Assembly (NCBI GenBank): GCA_027294925.1
Contig: JAPULM010000191.1
Coordinates: forward strand, 1 to 17,020
Length of the DNA stretch: 17,020 nt
Direction: 5' to 3'
Source of the DNA: a bacterium
Lineage (GTDB): Bacteria > Tectomicrobia > Entotheonellia > Entotheonellales > Entotheonellaceae
Shown here: piece by piece, positions 1 to 7,759 of the stretch
How the letters are laid out: each line of letters opens with the position of its first letter
How positions within the stretch are numbered: position 1 is the stretch's first letter
The notes under the pieces: generated by a model
Database searches by the model: none
What the model was told of the DNA's origin: nothing
The model's input: the letters and a program-made list of their open reading frames with translations, nothing else
Made by a program: the position numbers and the translations under genes

Positions 1-624
1 GGCGCGTCTGTTTCTGTGCCGCCTGAGACGAGCGGAGCGGAATACCTGGATTTAATGTATCGCCTATTTCTTCAGCGCTTCCCCGGTGATGCGCCGCTAC
101 TTTTTGCCGGTTTTTCCTTTGGCGGCGCCATTGCAACACATTTCGCCGCCCGTCTCGGCGAGCGCGTGACCCATCTCTGCCTGATTTCGCCGGCTGGCTT
201 CGCGCCGCGCCAGGGGCCTCGGCCGCCAACCCGCAGCTATAAGGATGCTGATGACGATGAGGGCCTGTTACGGGAAATCTGCCGCCATAATCTGCTGGTC
301 AATATGTTAAGCGATGCGGAAAACCTAAGCGACGAAACCCTCGATATCCAGACCTACTGCGTGCGTCACACGCGTTTTAACAGCCGTAAGGTAAGTCGCG
401 GCGGCACCCTGCTGGGCGATCTTGCCAAACGTAAGTGTCGCCTGCGCGTCCTGTGGGGGGAGGGGGACGACTCGGTGTTCCGCCGGACTGACGACATGCT
501 TAGCCAACTGCGGGCGGTGGTTAACGACCTCGATCTGCATCGTATTCCGAATGCCGGGCATTGGGCTGCCTATGAAAATGCGCCGGTGGTTAACCGGCTC
601 ATGCAGGCGTTCTTTAAGACGTGA
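1..624 (+). CDS. Alpha/beta hydrolase, 5'-truncated by window edge
   Basis: The frame is open from the first base, so the N-terminus lies outside the window; the GTG at 16 is only an internal codon that could be mistaken for a start. The protein shows the alpha/beta-hydrolase nucleophile elbow G-F-S-F-G-G, where the Ser is the expected nucleophile. A segment RVLWGEGDDSVF follows, whose acidic residue is the likely catalytic Asp, and the C-terminal NAGHWAAYENAP carries the catalytic His. Order and spacing fit a soluble hydrolase of the AB_hydrolase_1/6 type. The oxyanion-hole HG region would be upstream and is not visible. The substrate cannot be told. About 160 bases without a gene separate it from manA, so shared transcription is uncertain. 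Confidence 0.85.
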   Translation, partial: GASVSVPPETSGAEYLDLMYRLFLQRFPGDAPLLFAGFSFGGAIATHFAARLGERVTHLCLISPAGFAPRQGPRPPTRSYKDADDDEGLLREICRHNLLVNMLSDAENLSDETLDIQTYCVRHTRFNSRKVSRGGTLLGDLAKRKCRLRVLWGEGDDSVFRRTDDMLSQLRAVVNDLDLHRIPNAGHWAAYENAPVVNRLMQAFFKT

Positions 625-785
625 GTTGGGTGGGTTGCAGCAAGATAAGCAAGAATAATTGTCTTCGATGTGCCGATTTGTTACAGTCAAATTAGACAGC
701 TGATGTGATGTACTTGACGATTCCCCTGGGAGATTTTTGGGTCTAAAAACTTAGGAACTTCATACGCAAAGCGCCCTAACCTAAT

Positions 786-1976
786 ATGATGTATCGCCTC
801 AAAAACCCATTACAACACTACGCTTGGGGATCACACACCGCCATCCAGGGTTTGTTGGGCCTGAACGACCAAGAGCCTGTGGCTGAAATGTGGATGGGGG
901 CGCACCCCAAAGCACCGTCGATCGTTCAACACGAAGACGGCGACATTTCACTCGCCACTATCATTGATCAAGATCCTACCTCAATGCTTGGTCGATCTGT
1001 GGCCGAGCGCTTTGCCAATCGACTACCCTTCTTATTCAAGCTGTTGGCAGCAGACAAGTGCCTCTCTCTGCAGACGCATCCCAACCTCGAACAAGCGCAA
1101 GCGGGCTTCGCTCGTGAGAACAACCTAAGCATTCCTATTGATGCCCCGCACCGCAACTACCGAGATGCCAATCATAAACCGGAGATTATTTGTGCCATAT
1201 CGGAGTTTTGGGGGCTAAACGGCTTTCGTCCGCTCGACGATATGATGGCGCTGCTGAACAGCTTGAGACTTCCTGCCATGGCTGACGAATTAGCCATGTT
1301 GCAAGCAGCGCCGAGTCGGGATACCTTGCGGCACGTTTTTGGCCGTATACTCAAGTTGGACGCCGCCCGTCGTCACGCTCTGGTGCAAGACCTATTGACC
1401 GAGTCTGCAAAACGGCGGCACGAGCGGGCGGAATTTGAATGGATGCAGCGCATCCATCAAGACTATCCCCACGATCCTGGCATCCTCTGTGTGCTGCTGC
1501 TTAACTTGGTTCACCTACAACCGGGACAAGCGATGTATTGCGGCGCTGGCAACTTACATGCCTATCTGCATGGTTTTGGGGTGGAGCTGATGGCCAACTC
1601 TGACAACGTGCTACGCGGCGGCCTGACGGTTAAGCATGTAGATCCGGAGGAACTCCTGAACGTCTTGACCTTCGATTGTCAGCAGGCAACGATTGTCGAG
1701 CCCAAAGTGGTTAGTGAGACGGAAGATCAATACCCGACCCCAAATCATGAGTTCGACCTACGCCGTATCCATCTTGAACCCGGCATAGACTGGAAAAGTG
1801 CGAGCGATCGAAGTCTCGAAATCCTAATTTGCCTTGAGGGTCTGGTGTCTCTAGAGCTGGATGGCAACCAACTGGTGCTAAAAGCGGGTCAATCAGCCAT
1901 GCTTGCCGCCAGCGCCGCGGCCTATCGACTCACCGGTCATGGCATCGTGTTCAAAGCCGGGGCACCCATTTCGTAA
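786..1976 (+). CDS. manA: Mannose-6-phosphate isomerase, class I
   Basis: This 396-aa protein is a type I phosphomannose isomerase, a cytosolic zinc enzyme interconverting fructose-6-P and mannose-6-P, which links glycolysis to GDP-mannose synthesis or mannose use. It opens with the typical Y-x-L-K-N-P-L-Q-H-Y-A-W-G-S. The zinc-site motif QTHP lies at about residues 95-98, HKPE near 130, and the catalytic-region stretch YCGAGNLHAYLHGFGVELMA near 250-270 is followed by NSDNVLRGGLTVKHVD. Length fits the E. coli enzyme (about 390 aa). Two tandem ATGs (786 and 789) are possible starts and neither has a clear Shine-Dalgarno sequence. The PPOX gene starts 49 bases downstream, so co-transcription is likely. 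No GDP-mannose genes are adjacent. Confidence 0.96.
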   Translation: MMYRLKNPLQHYAWGSHTAIQGLLGLNDQEPVAEMWMGAHPKAPSIVQHEDGDISLATIIDQDPTSMLGRSVAERFANRLPFLFKLLAADKCLSLQTHPNLEQAQAGFARENNLSIPIDAPHRNYRDANHKPEIICAISEFWGLNGFRPLDDMMALLNSLRLPAMADELAMLQAAPSRDTLRHVFGRILKLDAARRHALVQDLLTESAKRRHERAEFEWMQRIHQDYPHDPGILCVLLLNLVHLQPGQAMYCGAGNLHAYLHGFGVELMANSDNVLRGGLTVKHVDPEELLNVLTFDCQQATIVEPKVVSETEDQYPTPNHEFDLRRIHLEPGIDWKSASDRSLEILICLEGLVSLELDGNQLVLKAGQSAMLAASAAAYRLTGHGIVFKAGAPIS

Positions 1977-2025
1977 CGCGTTCAAGGTAACGTATACCGT
2001 TTGTATCAGCAAGGAGACGACCGCT

Positions 2026-2436
2026 ATGGATATCGCCCAAGCCCAGCAATTCCTGAGTGAAAATGGATGCGCCGTTCTTGCCACCCGCCGCCGCGATGGC
2101 CGCATCCAAATGTCACCCGTGACGGTGGGGCTGGATGCCGCAGGCCGTGCGATTATCAGTAGCCGTGAGACCGCTTATAAGGTCAAGAATCTACGGCGTG
2201 ATGCCTGGGCCTCGTTGTGTGTATTTGTCGACGAATTTACCGGCCCCTGGATTCAGGTCGAAGGCAGCGTCGAAGTGGTCGCCTTACCGCAAGCGATGGA
2301 TCTGTTGATTGATTATTACCGCCGTGTGACAGGTGAACATCCCGATTGGGACGATTACCGGCGCGCTATGCGGCAGGACCGACGTGTTCTCATCCGCCTG
2401 ACGATTGAACGCGCCGGACCGGATCGGAAAGGATAA
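2026..2436 (+). CDS. PPOX-class (F420/FMN-binding split-barrel) oxidoreductase
   Basis: I place the start at the ATG preceded by AAGGAG (2011-2016), giving 136 aa; an upstream in-frame start would lie inside manA. The protein matches the small pyridoxamine-5'-phosphate-oxidase-like split barrel of the F420-dependent PPOX type: an early AVLATRRRDGRIQMSPV strand pair, SSRETAYKVKNLRRD in the cofactor-phosphate region, and a C-terminal EHPDWDDYRRAMRQDRRVL followed by IRLTIERA. Such proteins bind F420, FMN or sometimes heme and reduce small molecules in the cytosol. Cofactor and substrate cannot be fixed from sequence. It lies between manA and a YkgJ-type gene on the same strand, probably in one transcript. 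Confidence 0.85.
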   Translation: MDIAQAQQFLSENGCAVLATRRRDGRIQMSPVTVGLDAAGRAIISSRETAYKVKNLRRDAWASLCVFVDEFTGPWIQVEGSVEVVALPQAMDLLIDYYRRVTGEHPDWDDYRRAMRQDRRVLIRLTIERAGPDRKG

Positions 2437-2507
2437 CACGCATCGATCACAACACCGCAAAACAAAACACCCAGCGTTTACTGCGCCACGAGCCCGTTGC
2501 GCAAACC

Positions 2508-3113
2508 GTGTTTGCCATGGTAGATGATGTCGCTCGGCAGGCTGACGCATGTATTGCACAGTCACCCGGCCGCCCCGCACATGCCTGCGCGGCCGGCTGC
2601 ACGTTTTGCTGTCATTTGCCCGTTGATATGACCGTACCGGAAGCGCTGCGCATCGTTGCCCATCTGCGTCAGACGCTATCGTCGCAGGCTTTCGCCACCC
2701 TCCATGCCCGGCTTGCGGCAACCGCTGGTAAGATCAATGGTTTATCATATGAAGATCATAGCCAGGCCAAAATTCCCTGCGCTCTACTCATCGACGGCAG
2801 TTGTGCTGTATACCCACACCGTCCTCTGGCCTGCCGGGCCTGGAGTTCTACTTCACGTGATGGTTGCGAAAACATTTTTGAGCATGGCGACCCGGTGAGT
2901 ATGCTTCCACCGCTTGATATGCAAGCGTACGAAGCCGTGTGGGAGGTGGCACACGGGATGACGGATGGGCTAAAACAGGCTCGGCTCGACAGCAACACGT
3001 ATGAGTTGCACAGCATCCTGCTACGTGCGATCGAGGTGCCGGCTGCCGTTCAGCGCTGGCTACAACATGATGACGTTTTTGCCGGCTGTACGGTCGGTGC
3101 CTTTGCCGGTTGA
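2508..3113 (+). CDS. YkgJ-family cysteine-cluster protein
   Basis: The protein carries the YkgJ/UPF0153 pattern: CAAGCTFCCHLPVD near residues 27-40, then IPCALLIDGSCAVYPHRPLACRAW, with a further Cys downstream. These cysteines are thought to bind a metal or Fe-S cluster; function is unknown. The start is uncertain. GTG 2508 (201 aa) and ATG 2517 have no Shine-Dalgarno, yet the same frame is open back to 2409 and the upstream codons read like protein (QRLLRHEPVAQTVF). A purine-rich GGAAAGG at 2426-2432 precedes that stretch, but no ATG, GTG or TTG follows it; CTG 2481 and ATC 2442 are the only near options. The true N-terminus probably lies about 20 residues further upstream. Confidence 0.88.
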   Translation: MFAMVDDVARQADACIAQSPGRPAHACAAGCTFCCHLPVDMTVPEALRIVAHLRQTLSSQAFATLHARLAATAGKINGLSYEDHSQAKIPCALLIDGSCAVYPHRPLACRAWSSTSRDGCENIFEHGDPVSMLPPLDMQAYEAVWEVAHGMTDGLKQARLDSNTYELHSILLRAIEVPAAVQRWLQHDDVFAGCTVGAFAG

Positions 3114-3219
3114 GTACGTTGTTATGATCCGATTGGTGCTTGCTTGACTCAAAAGCCTGCCTTTATGAGCGACAGTGGGGGGCGTTGGGAACAGTCAATT
3201 CGCATACAGGATTAGCGTC

Positions 3220-3603
3220 ATGTCAAACAGCCTCTATCAGCGCATTTATGACGTCGTTCGGCAAGTTCCGCCTGGGCGGGTTGCCACCTATGGACAAATC
3301 GCAACGGTGGTCGGTTCACCCCTAACCGCACGTGAAGTGGGCGAGGCCATGGCGGCTTTGCGCGACCGCCAGCCAACCCCGCCGGTGCCCTGGCAGCGTG
3401 TCATTAATGCCCAGGGCAAAATCAGCACAGGACCTCGCCAACAGCATTTGCTCGAGCACGAGGGCGTTGTCTTCAATGCCGGAGGCCATACTGACTTGCA
3501 ACGTTTTGGCTGGCGCGGCCCTGAGCCGCAATGGGCTGAGGCACATGGCTTTGTTGTGCTCATCAATCCGGGCGCAGATGCAGGGCAGCTCGATCTGTTC
3601 TGA
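3220..3603 (+). CDS. Alkyltransferase-like (Atl) DNA-damage sensor, MGMT family
   Basis: This 127-aa protein has only the DNA-binding half of O6-alkylguanine-DNA alkyltransferase: VPPGRVATYGQIA with the helix-turn-helix Tyr24 and the REVGEAM helix, then PPVPWQRVINAQGKIS. The active-site Cys of the PCHR motif is replaced by Trp58 (PWQR), the hallmark of Atl proteins. These cannot dealkylate DNA, but bind O6-alkylguanine, flip the base and hand the lesion to nucleotide-excision repair (established for the S. pombe, E. coli and Thermus homologues). I chose ATG 3220 because it aligns with the family start; an upstream in-frame start at 3175 would add a non-conserved tail. No strong Shine-Dalgarno is visible. 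Last gene of the plus-strand run. Confidence 0.93.
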   Translation: MSNSLYQRIYDVVRQVPPGRVATYGQIATVVGSPLTAREVGEAMAALRDRQPTPPVPWQRVINAQGKISTGPRQQHLLEHEGVVFNAGGHTDLQRFGWRGPEPQWAEAHGFVVLINPGADAGQLDLF

Positions 3604-3634
3604 CCACCTGGACACCTCTGTCAGCATGTTTTCA

Positions 3635-3671
3635 CCATCCCTTCTCTCCTGGCGGGAGAAGGTTGGGATGG
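3635..3671. terminator. Imperfect palindrome between convergent genes
   Basis: CCATCCC (3635-3641) pairs with GGGATGG (3665-3671). Inside it TTCTC-T-CC (3642-3649) pairs with GGGAGAA (3654-3660) with one bulged T and a TGGC loop; GGTT is bulged on the 3' side. It sits 31 bases after the atl stop and before the end of the convergent M20 gene. It may terminate either transcript or be a dispersed intergenic palindrome. A long T tract is missing, so termination is inferred. Confidence 0.45.
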
Positions 3672-3728
3672 GGGGGACTTGGGGTGTTGTCTTGCCGAAC
3701 CTGCGGGCGATTCTTTACAAAGGATGTA

Positions 3729-3753
3729 GCCCGCCCAATGCTATATGGCGGGC
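3729..3753. repeat. Second hairpin before the M20 gene end
   Basis: A perfect 7-base inverted repeat GCCCGCC (3729-3735) / GGCGGGC (3747-3753) flanks an 11-base loop. It lies 23 bases beyond the stop of the minus-strand M20 gene, where a terminator is expected, but there is no clear T tract on either strand. Confidence 0.4.
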
Positions 3754-3775
3754 CAGGCAATGACGCTAAGCAGGA

Positions 3776-5173
3776 CTAGCCCCGAACTAACGCCGACAAT
3801 CCCGACAACTCATCCAACAGATAAACATTGGCCATGATGGCCTTCTTGAACACCCCGAGATGAAGTGACTCGTTTGGCCCATGGGCGCCGGTCTCGGGGT
3901 CCATGACGCCGTTCAGAATGAGCGGTAAATCGCCAAAACGGTGGCCAAAAAGAGCGACAAATGGAATTGAACCGCCGACCCCGATTGGTAAGAGCGGCCG
4001 GCCCCAGGCCTTTTCATAAGCTCGGTCGGCAGCGTCAAACGCTGGCCCCTGAGGGGTATAGAGCCAGCTTTCCGCATGCGTCGGTCGGTCAATCAGTGTT
4101 ACCTTGACACCACCCGGGACATCTTGCCTCAGAACCGTTTCGAGGTGAGCGCGAATATCCTCACGCGTCTGTCCGGGAGCGATACGAATTGACAGCGTGG
4201 CCGAGGCGCGACTGCGTAGTGCATTCTTCGCTTCATCGGCTCGCGGCAGCGTGGTGGATAACACCATCACGGCGGGCTGGCGCCACAGCCATTCGGCCGG
4301 CGCCCGGCCATGCTGCGGCAACGGCTCGACACCTGGCAGCAAACCAGCGCCGCTGCGGACATCGGCGTCTGTAACGATGCCCTGCGTCTCCTGGCGCCAG
4401 TCGTCCGGGACGTCCAGGCGGCAGTGCGCCATACGGCCATCGTCATCAACCAGGCGGGCCAGCAGTTTGATCAGCGCCATGGAGACATCAGGCGCCATAT
4501 TGCCCCACAGGCCGGAATGCACGTCGGACTGTAGAGCCTCGCAGACGACCTCTACTTCGCACAATCCACGCAACGATACGGTTAGCCCTGGAATCTCGCT
4601 TGATGGGTTCTCGCAGTCGGTCAGCACCATCACATCGGCATCGAACACCTCCGGAAACGCGTCCATATAACGTTCAAGGTTAGGTGAGCCAATCTCCTCC
4701 TCACTTTCGATGATCAACTTGACATTTAGCGGTAGTTCGCCAGCCACCTGGAACCAGGCTTCAAGCGCCGCCAGGTGTGACACCCAGCCACCCATATCAT
4801 CCGCTACCCCACGCGCATATAGGCGATCGCCAATACGTGTCGGCTGGTGCGGTGGGGTTTTCCAGGGCTCGCCTTTGACTGGTTGCAAATCGAGATGGCC
4901 ATAGATCAGCACGGTAGGTTTGTCGGCGCCGGCCCGACACCACTCTGCCGCTACCAGGGGCAAGGCGTCCTCTAGCTCGCAAAGGCGGACGTTATCCATT
5001 CCCAACTGCTGCAGATCGCCTTTAATACTGGCGGCCAACGACAGGACGTCGGCATGATGCGCCGCATCACAGGAAATGGCAGGCGTCGTCAGATAGCGCG
5101 ATAGGCGCTCGATCGTTGCCTCAACATGTTCCTGTGCATAGGTGTGAACTAAATCAATCTGTTGATGTGACAT
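3776..5173 (-). CDS. M20-family metallopeptidase (dipeptidase-like)
   Basis: The chosen start is ATG 5173, with AAGAGG a few bases upstream on the coding strand; a longer in-frame version from 5236 adds a tail that does not look like family sequence. The 465-aa product has the M20 zinc-peptidase signature in order: YGHLDLQPV near residue 90 (zinc His and catalytic Asp), ARGVADDMGG near 120 (bridging Asp), ESEEEIGS near 157 (general-base Glu pair), LTDCEN near 185 (zinc Asp) and AHGPNES near 433 (zinc His). All ligands are present, so it should be active. It resembles the M20 dipeptidase/carnosinase-like group that hydrolyses peptides or N-acyl amino acids in the cytosol; the exact substrate is unknown. 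No signal peptide. It runs convergent to atl and divergent to the dehydratase pair. Confidence 0.93.
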   Translation of the reverse strand: MSHQQIDLVHTYAQEHVEATIERLSRYLTTPAISCDAAHHADVLSLAASIKGDLQQLGMDNVRLCELEDALPLVAAEWCRAGADKPTVLIYGHLDLQPVKGEPWKTPPHQPTRIGDRLYARGVADDMGGWVSHLAALEAWFQVAGELPLNVKLIIESEEEIGSPNLERYMDAFPEVFDADVMVLTDCENPSSEIPGLTVSLRGLCEVEVVCEALQSDVHSGLWGNMAPDVSMALIKLLARLVDDDGRMAHCRLDVPDDWRQETQGIVTDADVRSGAGLLPGVEPLPQHGRAPAEWLWRQPAVMVLSTTLPRADEAKNALRSRASATLSIRIAPGQTREDIRAHLETVLRQDVPGGVKVTLIDRPTHAESWLYTPQGPAFDAADRAYEKAWGRPLLPIGVGGSIPFVALFGHRFGDLPLILNGVMDPETGAHGPNESLHLGVFKKAIMANVYLLDELSGLSALVRG

Positions 5174-5548
5174 AAATGGCCTCTTGTTATAAGTAGCTGG
5201 GCGGCGATGATTCCCCTCTAACAGCCTCATCGTCATGGCGTATCAGGTTCACTGTCGTCGGTAGCACAACGGTAGGCCTTGATCATACGGTGTCTGGCAA
5301 CTATAGTAGAACCCTGATGGCTTCGGCAACATTAACATTGATCTATGTAGCGGAAATTTTCCGGTTAAGAAAGCGTGCTTATGCAATTGGCAGGAAACCG
5401 GATGGTACGATGAGAGGGTGGTTGCGCCGAATCATGATCATGACCGCGAACGATAAAATTTCTCTAGTCGAAGGATTGGTGATATTTATGCCCTACTGGT
5501 GTATGATATAGGACATTCTACCGATTGTGAATATGAGGGAGGTGAAGC
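5174..5548. other. 375-base divergent intergenic region
   Basis: This gap separates the divergent M20 and dehydratase genes. A 73-codon frame at 5290-5511 has no recognisable family and no Shine-Dalgarno, so I do not call it a gene. Upstream of the dehydratase, TATGAT at 5502-5507 is a possible -10 box, but no good -35 lies at 16-18 bases. A strong Shine-Dalgarno (GGGAGGTG) precedes ATG 5549. No operator or riboswitch is recognised. Confidence 0.5.
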
Positions 5549-6058
5549 ATGATCACTGGCAAAGTGACATCCGTTTACGGCAACGATATTAATACGGACG
5601 ACATTATTCCTGCTTCGTATCTCCAACAGAGTACGGACCGAAAGTTTTTCGCGCGATATGCTTTTGATAAGTATGACCCGGAATTTCGCGACCGCTGTCA
5701 GCAAACCGAGACCAATATCGTCATCAGTGGGGAGAATTTCGCCTGTGGGTCGAGCCGTGAGCAAGCCGTTTACGCGATCAAAGAAAATAATGTGGTGTGT
5801 GTGATTGCGCAGTCATACCCGGATATTTTCTATCGTAACTCGTTAAGCAATGGCCTGGTGCTTATCATGGTGCCCGACGCGTCTGCCTTCCAGCTGGGTG
5901 ACGACTTACGCGTCGATCTAGATACCTACACGATTGAGAATGTCACCCAAGGCACCACCATTCGCTTTGAAATGACGCCGGACGATCAAACTACCTTCAA
6001 ACAAGGCGGCATGATCGGCCGGGTGCGTAACCATCTGGAAGAAATTTTACAGGCGTAA
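5549..6058 (+). CDS. 3-isopropylmalate/homoaconitate-type dehydratase, small subunit
   Basis: The 169-aa protein is the aconitase swivel domain as a separate subunit. It begins GKVTSVYGNDINTDDIIPASYL, has the substrate-site loop GENFACGSSREQAVYAIK near residue 65-80, and ends GGMIGRVRNHLEEI. It would pair with the large subunit 24 bases downstream to isomerise a 2- or 3-hydroxy-acid through an unsaturated intermediate. The loop after SYL (QQSTDRKFF), which helps set specificity between isopropylmalate, homoaconitate and related acids, is neither the textbook isopropylmalate nor the homoaconitate form as I recall them, so the substrate is left open. The start has a strong GGGAGGTG Shine-Dalgarno. 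The small-before-large order is the reverse of the usual leuC-leuD. Confidence 0.92.
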   Translation: MITGKVTSVYGNDINTDDIIPASYLQQSTDRKFFARYAFDKYDPEFRDRCQQTETNIVISGENFACGSSREQAVYAIKENNVVCVIAQSYPDIFYRNSLSNGLVLIMVPDASAFQLGDDLRVDLDTYTIENVTQGTTIRFEMTPDDQTTFKQGGMIGRVRNHLEEILQA

Positions 6059-6082
6059 GCAGCGCCGTTAAGGAGTATCAAC

Positions 6083-7426
6083 ATGGGACAGACCATGGTT
6101 GAAAAAATTGTCTCACGGCAGGTCGGCCGCGAGGTACGGGCTGGAGAGAAAATCGAACGTTTGCCGATTACCAAATTGTTTTTCAATGACGTGATTGGAC
6201 CACCGGCTATCAATGGCTTTTTAGAGGATTTTACCGACATGTTTGAAAAGCACGGTAAGCCCTCGCAGGTATTCGACCCCAAGCGCGTCTTTTTTCTGCC
6301 CGACCACTCGGTGCCGGCCTTTTCCGTTGCGGTGGCAGAGGGTGTCAAACTGATGCAGTCGTTTTCCAAACAACGTGGCATCAAATGCTATAAAGAGGGC
6401 GACGGCATCGAACATGTGGTGTTGATCGAAGACGGCCACATCGTCCCCTGGGATATCGTTCTGGGTACCGACTCCCACACCGACACCAATGGCGCCATGG
6501 GAACGCTCGCCTTCGGCGTTGGCACCACGGATGCACAGTATGCCATGGCTACCGGTCATATCTACGACTTTGAAGTACCGGCCTCGGTCAAATTCGAGTT
6601 AACCGGTACGCTGCCGCAGGGTGTCTATTCGAAGGATATTATCCTGCATCTCATTGGCACCTTAGGCGCCGGCGGTTGTGCCAAACGGGTGGCTGAATTT
6701 ACCGGCGAAGGGGTGCGCAGTCTGAGCATGGACGCGCGCACCACCATCTGTAACATGGCGGTGGAGATGAGCGCCCGTACCGGGATCATGGCCTATGACG
6801 AGGTGCTGGGAGAATTCCTGCAAGGGCGTGCCCAGTGGCCGGTGGAGCCGATTGACAGCGACCCCGACGCCACCTACATCGACACGGTGCAGATCGATCT
6901 GTCAGCCTTGGAGCCGATCGTTTCTTTTCCGCACAAACCGGCCAACGCCGCGCCGATCTCGTGCGTGCAAGAGATGATCGAGCGCAGCCAACGCGAACCG
7001 ACGCCGGATTTTTGCTCCATTGAAGACGATACCATTACCGATGCTTTTCTGGGCTCCTGTACCAACGCCCGCTACGAAGATCTGGTGGCTGGCGCTGCCG
7101 TTATGCGTGGCCATACGGTGCATCCCGACGTCAATCTCATCGTCATTCCAGCCAGCCGTAAGGTTTATCAGCGCGCCATGGACGAAGGCATTTTGCAGGA
7201 ATTCATCAAGGCCGGCGCCAATATTGAATCGTCCAACTGTGGGCCCTGTTTCGGCAGTCACATGGGTGTCTTGGCAGGCCAATCCAAGATGATTAGTTCC
7301 AGCAATCGCAATTACCAGGGCCGTATGGGATCGCCCAATGCACAGATTTTCCTGGGCAGTCCGGCCACCGTGGTGGCCAGCGCCATCGAAGGCCGTCTGG
7401 CCGATCCGCGCAAGTATTTGCAGTGA
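6083..7426 (+). CDS. 3-isopropylmalate/homoaconitate-type dehydratase, large subunit
   Basis: This 447-aa protein is the catalytic large subunit of a two-subunit aconitase-superfamily enzyme. It has PDHSVPAFS, the conserved LGTDSHTDTNGAMGTLAFGVGTTD, a central TICNMAVEMSARTG, and the three 4Fe-4S cysteines: Cys326 in GSCTNARYEDL, and Cys386 and Cys389 in SSNCGPCFGSHMG. Length fits the archaeal-type/HacA-LeuC group (about 420 aa), shorter than E. coli LeuC (466). AAGGAG ends 9 bases before the ATG. Co-transcribed with the small subunit. Neither leuA nor leuB is nearby, so leucine synthesis is not assured; a catabolic dehydratase acting on substituted malates is equally possible. Confidence 0.93.
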   Translation: MGQTMVEKIVSRQVGREVRAGEKIERLPITKLFFNDVIGPPAINGFLEDFTDMFEKHGKPSQVFDPKRVFFLPDHSVPAFSVAVAEGVKLMQSFSKQRGIKCYKEGDGIEHVVLIEDGHIVPWDIVLGTDSHTDTNGAMGTLAFGVGTTDAQYAMATGHIYDFEVPASVKFELTGTLPQGVYSKDIILHLIGTLGAGGCAKRVAEFTGEGVRSLSMDARTTICNMAVEMSARTGIMAYDEVLGEFLQGRAQWPVEPIDSDPDATYIDTVQIDLSALEPIVSFPHKPANAAPISCVQEMIERSQREPTPDFCSIEDDTITDAFLGSCTNARYEDLVAGAAVMRGHTVHPDVNLIVIPASRKVYQRAMDEGILQEFIKAGANIESSNCGPCFGSHMGVLAGQSKMISSSNRNYQGRMGSPNAQIFLGSPATVVASAIEGRLADPRKYLQ

Positions 7427-7427
7427 T

Positions 7428-7637
7428 TCATCGCAGGGCCACGAAGAAGTCGGGCGCAACGGTGGCGGCCGATTTCTTCTCGACGCCAATCATCCGGTCG
7501 CCTTCCTCAATCAGCAGGTCTACCTCAAAGCCTCTGGCTTCACGCATGTGAAACATGCGCTCGGGAAGGCCCCGATGTAGGCGAGACTTCAAGATCTCAG
7601 ACACGACCCAAGTCTCGAATAGTAGGCCTCGATCATG
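7428..7637 (-). pseudogene. C-terminal relic of a DUF4143/AAA ATPase
   Basis: Reading the minus strand from about 7637 to a TGA at 7428-7430 gives 70 codons in one frame. They match the end of DUF4143-domain ATPases: HDRGLLFETWVVSEILKSRL, then HRGLPERMFHMREARGFEVD, then LLIEEGDRMIGVEKKSAATV and APDFFVALR. The family normally has about 400 residues with an N-terminal P-loop domain. Upstream the frame meets a TAA near 7670 and the ATPase half is absent. In the family the catalytic-like EVD...EvK pattern resembles a nuclease fold; here E-V-D...V-E-K-K is still legible, so decay is recent. The relic ends one base after the dehydratase stop. It lacks any start context and is unlikely to be expressed. 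Confidence 0.75.
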
Positions 7638-7702
7638 GTATGAATTGTAAGTACGATTTTCAATTTATGCAGACAGGATACGTGCTGCGATATATTTATA
7701 AC

Positions 7703-7720
7703 GCCGATCTTTTGATCGGC
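7703..7720. repeat. Perfect 7-bp hairpin
   Basis: GCCGATC (7703-7709), loop TTTT, GATCGGC (7714-7720), directly followed by CGGCC. No T tract follows, so a simple terminator is unlikely. It sits in the AT-richer gap between the DUF4143 relic and the EthD-like gene. Confidence 0.6.
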
Positions 7721-7759
7721 CGGCCTGCCACTGAGCAATTTCACTGCAATTTCGATCCG

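Noticed and set aside
714..747. Promoter for manA from TTGACG at 714-719 and TCTAAA at 742
   Set aside because: The spacing of 22 bases is too long and no better -10 box is at 16-18 bases.
5290..5511. 73-codon frame upstream of the dehydratase small subunit
   Set aside because: No Shine-Dalgarno, no recognisable family, and composition unlike the neighbouring genes.
6902..7489. 195-codon minus-strand frame over the dehydratase large subunit
   Set aside because: It is antisense to a certain gene and in a different frame from the DUF4143 relic; no family features.
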